This document shows, one piece after another, positions 57,672 through 64,000 of a stretch of DNA of 64,000 nt. Position 1 is the first letter of the stretch; every line of letters begins with the position of its first letter. The stretch spans positions 633,529 to 697,528 of the forward strand of contig MU130698.1 in assembly GCA_015039465.1 (NCBI GenBank), read 5' to 3'. Both the position numbers and the translations under genes were made by a program. The stretch is from Phlegmacium glaucopus. Taxonomy: Eukaryota; Basidiomycota; Agaricomycetes; Agaricales; Cortinariaceae. The notes beneath the pieces were generated by a model that ran no database searches, was not told the DNA's origin, and saw only the letters and a program-made list of their open reading frames with translations.

Positions 57672-60600
57672 TAGGGCTGGGTTAGATTGCTATCGGGCTA
57701 TGTTAGTAACGTGAGATTCGTTTGGGCTGCGCTGTGATGTTAGATACTTGAGTTACTAACTGTGATTTTGTCACGTGAGCGGCAAAAATAATCAAAAAAT
57801 TGTCCGCGTTACTAACAGGTTAGTAACATAGTGAGAGAGGTATCTAACATGCTAGATACGTTATATTCATGCTAGATACCTATGCTGCCTCGAGGAAGCT
57901 CGCCACACTCCACTCTCCAGGCTTTCCAACTGGTTTGCCTTGAAGAGGAGTTGTTTCTGTAACCAGTGATGCTCCGGGTCCGGCCTTATCAACATTTGAT
58001 ATGAGCGTCGTAAGTTTACTGTCACCGAGCTTCACATAGTAGGCAATGTTGAACTGAGTTGAGGACCGGAAAACCATTTCTTGTAAGTCAGCGTCAACAC
58101 GGTCTGTTTCAGCAAGATCGTAAGGATCTGGGTTGTTGAACCACAGCTCTTCCATGGCTTCTGTATCCTGCGGCTCAACATTGTCGGAATTGAGAAGGTC
58201 CATCAGCAATGGAGCGGAATAGGTGGCAGGAGTTGAAGATGTGGATTTTGTGACTTTTGAAAGGTGAACACGAGCGGTATGGGTAGAACTACCATCCTCG
58301 AACCCATTGACATAGTAATCATAAAGTTTAGCTGAGTCGACCAAATGCTCGGGTGTGATTGAACTTCGGCGTGCTGCATTGAGCCATCCAAGGCGTGAGG
58401 CAGTACGTTCGTCGCAGATTTCTGATGGCGAAATTGAAAAAATCTTGACTGCAACTTTCTAAATGAAAATATATCAGGTGTTAATTAATAATTGCAGTGT
58501 GTGAGATATAGATAACGTACTGAAAGTAGACGAGCATTTGAATCCTTTGAGAGCTGCATCCACCATTTGAGGGGTTTTGTTTCACGGGTCAATTGATGAC
58601 TGTGAAATGGCTCCTTGTTGTATGCGTAGGATATAAACTCCTGAATCAGCTGTGGGACAACCTCTGAGCCAGCATCCTGGACACGTATCTGCTCCCCTTT
58701 AAAGATAGTTAATACCGAAGTAAGGAGCTCCCTGAAGAGTGCTGGAAACTGATCTGTGCGAAGCTTCAATCCATCAGGAAGGACAGGCATTGTTAATTGA
58801 AGCCCTCCATGATGGCGGAACACTGAAAAACTGGTTAGAAGTTGCATTTGACACGTTAGTGACTGTTGGGACATACACGGATGAAGATAGTAGCCAAGAA
58901 GGAAAACTTTATGTGATGATTCCTCCATCATCTGGTCGAAGCGGTGATTGTAGATTCTGATGACATTATTACGGTGCTGAGTGACCCCAACATCTGGTGA
59001 TGCAAGGATGTTCTCTAAATGGTGTGCGATGCAGACCCAGACGTAGAAAACATCAGCACATGTAGTATTCTGCCCTTCGAGAGTAAGAATAGCGTTGGCA
59101 CCGGATGATAGTAGCTGAATGAAGCCACTCATTTCGCCCATGAACGAATAATGCAGAGCTCCCTCCTGTATATATGGAAGCAACTTTTTTGTCTGTTTCC
59201 TAGTGAATTAGATTGATGTTCTGGGAAAAAAGAATATTGACTCACAGCCTTTGTGTCGAACTTCAAGGTTTTTGAGGCAACACACTTCTTAATCGGACTC
59301 ATGCACTGGTGAACTGATACAACCTGCTGGTAACTTGAGGAAAAGCGAGTCTCAGAATTACTTTTTATGCCTTCCCGAACACCCTCAGTTTTGCGCTGAA
59401 CATCCAGATGGAATGTACCATAATTGGATTTGCCAAAGTAATTTGCAATCCCTGAAACGATGACGAGCATCTATAAAATAAGGTATTAGATTAGTCTTCT
59501 TCAAGTTGAGTACGAAATGAAAGAACTCACATCCTTGAAGAGTTTTCCGAGATCCTTCAGAAATAAATTCAGATTATGGCATGGATCGTAAATATTCAGG
59601 ATCCAAGGAAAATGTGTGTTGATTTTGATTTTCGCAGATCGAACATTTGGTCCACCATCACCTGCGATAGCGCTGTATTTCATTGGGTCATAAGTCACCA
59701 ACAACTGAGAGAATGAGTTAAAAATTAGCAATACTCTCGCAACATGTGAGAGTCCTTACGCGAATAAGGACATCTTTAAGAGCATCTCCTGTCACAGATA
59801 TACCCTTGAAGACATGTCCATCTGTGAAGAATGAGCGTCGTTTTGGTGTGGTGGTGTGGACTGTATAGATTTCGTCTTTTGCTCTGGTGCTCCAACCATC
59901 AAGTGACATGGTAAGGTGAGACTTCCCTTCGAGGAATAACTTGAATTTTTCGCCCCACACTGCAACCTCCTGCGCCAAATGTTTTGGAAAAAAAGCAGAT
60001 CGGTCAGGGACTATAAAGTTCGGAGCGAGTGCAAGAATAAAGTCGGTAAAAAATTGGCTATCCATAAGCGCCCAAGGCAGCGCACAGCAGATGAACATGC
60101 GGAACATGAGCAGCTCGATCTTGATTTTTTGCTGCTCACTGATCTTTGCTGGATTCATGTAGGTGAGGATTCCTGGGGTTGCTGTGCTCGAGATTTCCTC
60201 TGAGGCCCCTTCCGTAGTACCTTCTGAGGTGGCTGATCTTTTGGACTGACTCAACCGAGTAGACACGTTCTCTAACTTTGTCGAGTGCGCATGCTCTACC
60301 AGAGCCTTGGTGACACTCTTATGCAGAGTCGGAAAGTTGACCGCAAGCTTCTAGAAATCCTATTAAATTTTCGCCACAGAAAGCATGAAATCTTATGTAC
60401 ATTACAGTTTTTAGCATGCGATTTTATACGATTTGGGTCACGCCCAGAGGTAGATCTATCGCAGCCCACACAATACACAACCGGTTTAGCTTTCAAAGCT
60501 CCTGGCTTGCACTCATCAAACTCAAATACAAGGTCATCTACCAAACCATCTCGCGGCTTTCCTCCCTTTTTTCGATCTTCAGCTGACTTTGGCTGGCGCG

Positions 60601-61356
60601 CAGGTCCAACACCATTCCCACCATCAAGCCTAAGCTTGAGATCAGCACGCAGCCGATCTCGGTGCTCTTTTGCGGCATCACCCTGGAGAACATCTCCCCA
60701 TGCCATTGAAGTATTGACAGCCATGGCAGAATTGGCCGTCACCGAGGCAGTAGACGCTTCTCCGGGTGGGGGCTGCCATATCAAGCCATGCTGAGAACGA
60801 AATCAAGAATTAGAGGTATTTACATACCTCGGGCCATGGAATATGTTCGTTCTCCTTGTTGATAAGCACCCATGTCTCATTCAGCTTCTCCATATACTTG
60901 GACCAATCCTTGAAGTCCTCGCTTTCATGATCCAAAATGGTGGAATTAACCAAGTCAAGCAGGTGGGCCAAAGTGACATCTTCACCAGAATTGATAAACT
61001 TGTCGCAAAGTGCAAGCAGGGCCTGCCAGTCAGGTGTCGATATCATGGAGAATCAGAGGTACTCAAATTGGTTCTGGATAGTGGGGGTAATTTCTTTCAA
61101 TTTTCGGGAGCTTTGAGTCCTCGGCATTACATAGGGGCGAAAATATCCAAAACGGCCATGCAAGGACTTCGTTTTTCTGCGTAAACACGTCATGTGAATT
61201 TCCGGATAAGACTCGCAACCCCTCAGTTTATATTGAGGTATCTCACAGTATATCACATCAGAATTTCAGCTGGCTGTGTTAGATATGTTACTAACGTGTT
61301 ACTAACACGTGATATACTGGTATGTTACTAACATGGAACTAACAAACCCAGCCCTA
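57672..61356 (-). mobile_element. hAT DNA transposon, 3685 bp, with 8 bp TSD CCTGATAA
   Basis: Tips TAGGGCTGGGTTAG and its near-exact complement at the right end; perfect CCTGATAA at 57664-57671 and 61357-61364. Both subterminal regions (57690-57880, 61270-61345) carry many copies of GTTA(C/G)TAAC. It contains one minus-strand transposase gene with no stop that I could find. Unrelated in its tips and words to the hAT at 6088. Confidence 0.95.
57880..61046 (-). CDS. hAT-family transposase (DUF659/RNase H-like type)
   Basis: Start about 61046 (MISTPDWQALLALCDKFI), then HGLIWQPPPGEAST, a BED-like zinc finger VVYCVGCDRSTSGRD ... RIKSHAKNC, LTYMNPAKISEQQKIKIE, the DUF659 region FIVPDRSAFFPKHLAQEV and HLTMSLDGWSTRAKDEIY, KYSAIAGDGGPNVRSAKIK, NIYDPCHNLNLFLKDLGKL, NSETRFSSSYQQVVS and a C-terminal hAT region IFSISPSEICDERTASRLGW. 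The stop is at about 57880. All exons join in phase at GT-AG introns as far as I traced, so the protein may be active. D in SLDGWS and D in AGDGGPN are the likely first two catalytic acids. Confidence 0.88.
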
Positions 61357-61452
61357 CCTGATAAGATAGAGATGATGGGAAAGATTGTCGTTGCGTTAGG
61401 GTTTGATGGGGGGCCTTGGTTGGTTCATAGTGGGGGATACTGGCCGAAGTAA

Positions 61453-62008
61453 GAATATTGTTAAATTTCTTTTTCATCGTCTCACTGCCACTGGCCTTTT
61501 CAGTGCACTGCTTTACAAATTTCTAATCAGAAGATCATTTTGCATTCTCTCAACCTCCCTTGCCCCTCCTTTCATTTGAGTAGTGTATCACTTTTGGGAG
61601 TCAGAATGATTTAATGTAAAGGTTTTCTGAGTACGTCGGAAATATTAATCGTTCACGGCTTGTTCTGATGCTCTTTCTACGCAACTCGATTAATTGGGGT
61701 GACAACAGGGTAACAGAAGTGAGAAAAAAGTACAGAGGTACTTCAAAGAGATGGTTAGAGATAAAGAAATTTACTGAGTAGCTACGCATTTCGGTGCGTA
61801 TATATACCAGAAATTGATAGCTAAGATAATCAACCAAAGATAAGACCGAAGATCAGAAGATAAGATAATTGACAATGATAATAAGAAAACAACATGATCT
61901 TTGACGAAAATTCTTTCTCTAGTCTATCTGCCAGTAGTGTAATCATAGCAGTTTTTTCAGAATAACAGATTTTAATAAAGAATACAAAATACAATTAGAA
62001 TCATCACT
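61453..62008. other. No gene seen
   Basis: AT-rich 3' flank of the split gene; only a chance minus frame at 61601-61837. Confidence 0.45.
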
Positions 62009-62016
62009 GCTAGAAC

Positions 62017-62578
62017 TAGTGTTTGGAAGTCCGGTCCAGTCCGGTTTTTTGGTATTTTTGGACAGGACCGGGACTTCAACTGGTCCACTAAGCTTCTAGA
62101 AGGTCAAAAGACCAGACTGGTCCACATCGGTTTTTTGCAGTCCTGGACAAGTCCTGGTCCAAGACTGTCCAGGACCAGACTTTTGACAAATACAGGTCAT
62201 ATTTTCATATATAACATCAAACTAATATGTAGATGTGATCTATACCTTTAGAATATGCCCAAGAATGTTAAATTCCGTTGGGAATTGACAATTTTATGAT
62301 GATATTATTTGTTTTCTACTATTTTGTGTACATTTTTACTGTTTATTTTTGTCTCAATGAATATTTGACCAATAAATATGGTCTTTATGTTGTTCGAAAG
62401 GAAAAAATTAGGGCTACAAAACTACCGGTTCAGACCAGTCCTAGGATTGAAGACCGGTCTTTTTCCAGCCTTTGCTTCTCAAAAACCAAAAAACCAGACT
62501 GCTGGTCTGGTCTTTTGCAGTCTGGTCTGGTCTTTTTGCAGTATTTTTCCAGTCCTGCAACTGGACTTCCAAACACTA
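62017..62578. mobile_element. hAT-type MITE, 562 bp, with 8 bp TSD GCTAGAAC (copy 2 of 2)
   Basis: Tips TAGTGTTTGGAAGTC and GACTTCCAAACACTA; perfect GCTAGAAC at 62009-62016 and 62579-62586. Collinear with the copy at 10311-10888, with one deletion of about 16 bp near 62115 and scattered changes. Confidence 0.93.
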
Positions 62579-62586
62579 GCTAGAAC

Positions 62587-63752
62587 TCCATGGGAAGTTG
62601 TTCTCAATATAAAAGCTATTTGGAGCTTTCTTACAATGTTTACTCCACTCAGAACAGTCAACATCATGATGCACATGATTGTTCTGAACAATCACATGCA
62701 TCATGATTATGTTAGCCTGGTACCGTTCTAATAAGCCTTACCTTCTGGATCATGTGATCATATGCATGTGATTGTTCAGAACAATCACATGCACTCGTGG
62801 GACCTGAGCTGACAGGATGACTAAGTGTACAGCCACAACAACTTCATTGTCACAAGTTGTTTCCACTGCTGATATTCTGGATACGCGCCCATTTTGGCTC
62901 AATGTGGAAGCAACCTGGGCCATGTGACATATCAACATCATTTTCTCACATGGTATCAGATTGGTGGGATCCTGGCGGCTATGGGAAAATTGGACTAATA
63001 CCAGCCTGTCGTCAACCACAGTGGACATGACCTGAAGCATCAGTCTGATGCTAGCTCAAGTCCCAGCTCCAACCTACAGTGGTGATCGCATAGAAGGGAC
63101 CTTGGAAAATATCCTGGCTGTGGCAGATTTACTAGGTCACTACAAGATGGCTGAGTTAAGTTGGGGCATCCTTTTTATGCAGATTGATATGAGCTAGCGA
63201 TGTGGATCATCCTCAGGTTTTGAGACAGGTCCTCACATGTAAACAATGATGCTGCATATGTTGTGGTCACGATGTGAGGAGAGGTTGGGTTTCAGGTCAA
63301 ATGCGCCTAGTAAAAATTGGTGACAGGATAAGCTATTGGACTTGCATGCCACATTTGCGCTGATAACGGGATTGTAATTAAAGATATGAATAGAATATGA
63401 AGAAAGGATGTGTTGAATGTCAGCTAAGTGAGTGTTGTTGTTGTTGTCATGTGATGGGTTTGCAACTAATGATCAAGCTTCTGCAGCGGCAGCCTCGGAA
63501 AGGGAGTTGTCAATGCCTTGCTGCCAGGGATTGAGCTCTTCAGGTGCGACCTTATCATGGGCCCCACTTCCATAGATGCTCTTGTCTTTTTTGAGAAATG
63601 CCTTGATTGTGCTGAGAAGTTGAATTTAGAAAGTGTGACCAAGAAAAGAAAGGACAACACACTGTGCAACCATCACTGCATCACCCTCAGCAATTTTCCT
63701 TATCATCTCCAAACACAGATCAACCATATCCCAAAAGTCTGGCCCATTATCC
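62587..63752. other. No intact gene; possible Copia LTR end and primer-binding site
   Basis: TGGTATCAGATT at 62951-62962 matches the primer-binding site that Ty1/copia elements use for initiator Met tRNA, preceded by CA, as expected at the end of an LTR. Upstream there are palindromic TGATTGTTC(A/T)GAACAATCA motifs (62681 and 62769). No gag or pol frame follows, so only a relic is suggested. Frames to 63752 have no recognised relatives. Confidence 0.3.
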
Positions 63753-64000
63753 TGTTAAGTTTAAAGCAAAGGAGAAGTCACGTCGGAGTTACTCCGGAAC
63801 GGACGGAACGGAACCGGAACAGTAACCCGGAAAGGACGTTGGCCTCAGCGTATGTGCTGTGCCGCCCAGCTCCTAAGGTGTCCTGATTTCGGAACGGAAG
63901 AAAAAGTAATAAGTCGGAAGACCTCAGTGACTTAGAGGAAAAACAAGAGGAGGGGAACTAAGTTGATATTCGAACTAAGGGAAAACATACAAGTTCGAGT
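63753..64000 (+). mobile_element. LTR (copy C) of the same family as 5965-10907 and 14541-15118, cut by window end
   Basis: Begins TGTTAAGTTTAAAGC and shares with copies A and B the stretches GGCCTCAGCGTATGTGCTGT, CCCAGCTCCTA, GACCTCAGTGACTTAGAGGA and AAACATACAAGTT. The two hAT insertions of copy A are absent. The rest lies outside the window, so it cannot be said if it is solo or part of a full element. Confidence 0.85.

Larger units (their letters stand above)
57110..61452 (+). pseudogene. Unknown gene split by the hAT element at 57672-61356
   Basis: 5' exons read LPVDTVGPDIESRAVEHPP, VPILLVQSMSWRRF, intron 57295-57347, then NFTPDFAQHDRLRHLQIHS, RQYFWGLAEQCFGNWSSPR and, one frame on, GRKPKYTMATVKCTNRDD then RFLPPPD. 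After the hAT insertion and its 8 bp duplication the frame continues KIEMMGKIVVALGFDGG and PWLVHSGGYWPK with stop at 61450-61452. The frame is thus continuous across the insertion site but shifted once upstream near 57585, so the gene may already have been decaying. No family recognised. Confidence 0.55.

Overview
The window comes from a mushroom-forming basidiomycete (Agaricomycetes). Evidence: protein-coding genes cut by many 45-60 bp introns, both-strand gene order without operons, families such as DUF6534, DUF6699 and DUF6589 that are typical of this class, and a heavy load of hAT elements, MITEs and solo LTRs. Gene families were recognised by eye from translated sequence; no database search was run.

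Layout. 1-3 kb: the last exon of an unknown gene, then an intact MFS transporter. 3.7-18 kb: a transposon graveyard. A solo LTR (5965-10907) contains a 3.8 kb hAT element and a hAT MITE, each with its own perfect 8 bp target duplication. Around it lie two more hAT MITEs, a decayed Gypsy-type gag interrupted by a 388 bp near-perfect palindrome, and a second copy of the same solo LTR in inverse orientation. 18.9-28.9 kb: a decayed gene of an Agaricomycete family of unknown function, then a 1.8-1.9 kb segmental duplication carrying two intact copies of an NAD-dependent epimerase (SDR) gene, plus a DUF6699 gene and a truncated copy of its tail.

28.97-36.24 kb is the most interesting part. Three nested or abutting transposons have terminal inverted repeats beginning TAG(C/T)CT; two have perfect 9 bp target duplications. 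The largest (30335-36242) encodes a DUF6589 protein and a RecQ-like helicase, convergently arranged. A 57 bp module identical in layout to its left tip sits alone at 40910-40966, again with a perfect 9 bp duplication. I know of no described transposon superfamily with this gene pair, so this is the candidate undescribed system. The DUF6589 frame in this copy has one in-frame TGA; the helicase keeps its motifs.

37.6-57 kb holds ordinary host genes: two DUF6534 membrane proteins, an MPDU1 orthologue, a class I/II aminotransferase, an uncharacterised protein, and an INO80-complex subunit (Ies2/INO80B-like) with a decayed tail duplication beside it. 57.1-61.5 kb: an unknown gene split just before its last codons by a second, apparently intact hAT element. 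62-64 kb: another hAT MITE, a possible Copia primer-binding site, and the start of a third copy of the solo-LTR family at the right edge.

In-frame TGA codons in the hAT transposase, DUF6589 gene and gag remnant are all explicable as CGA to TGA changes, which suggests C-to-T decay at CpG in repeats.
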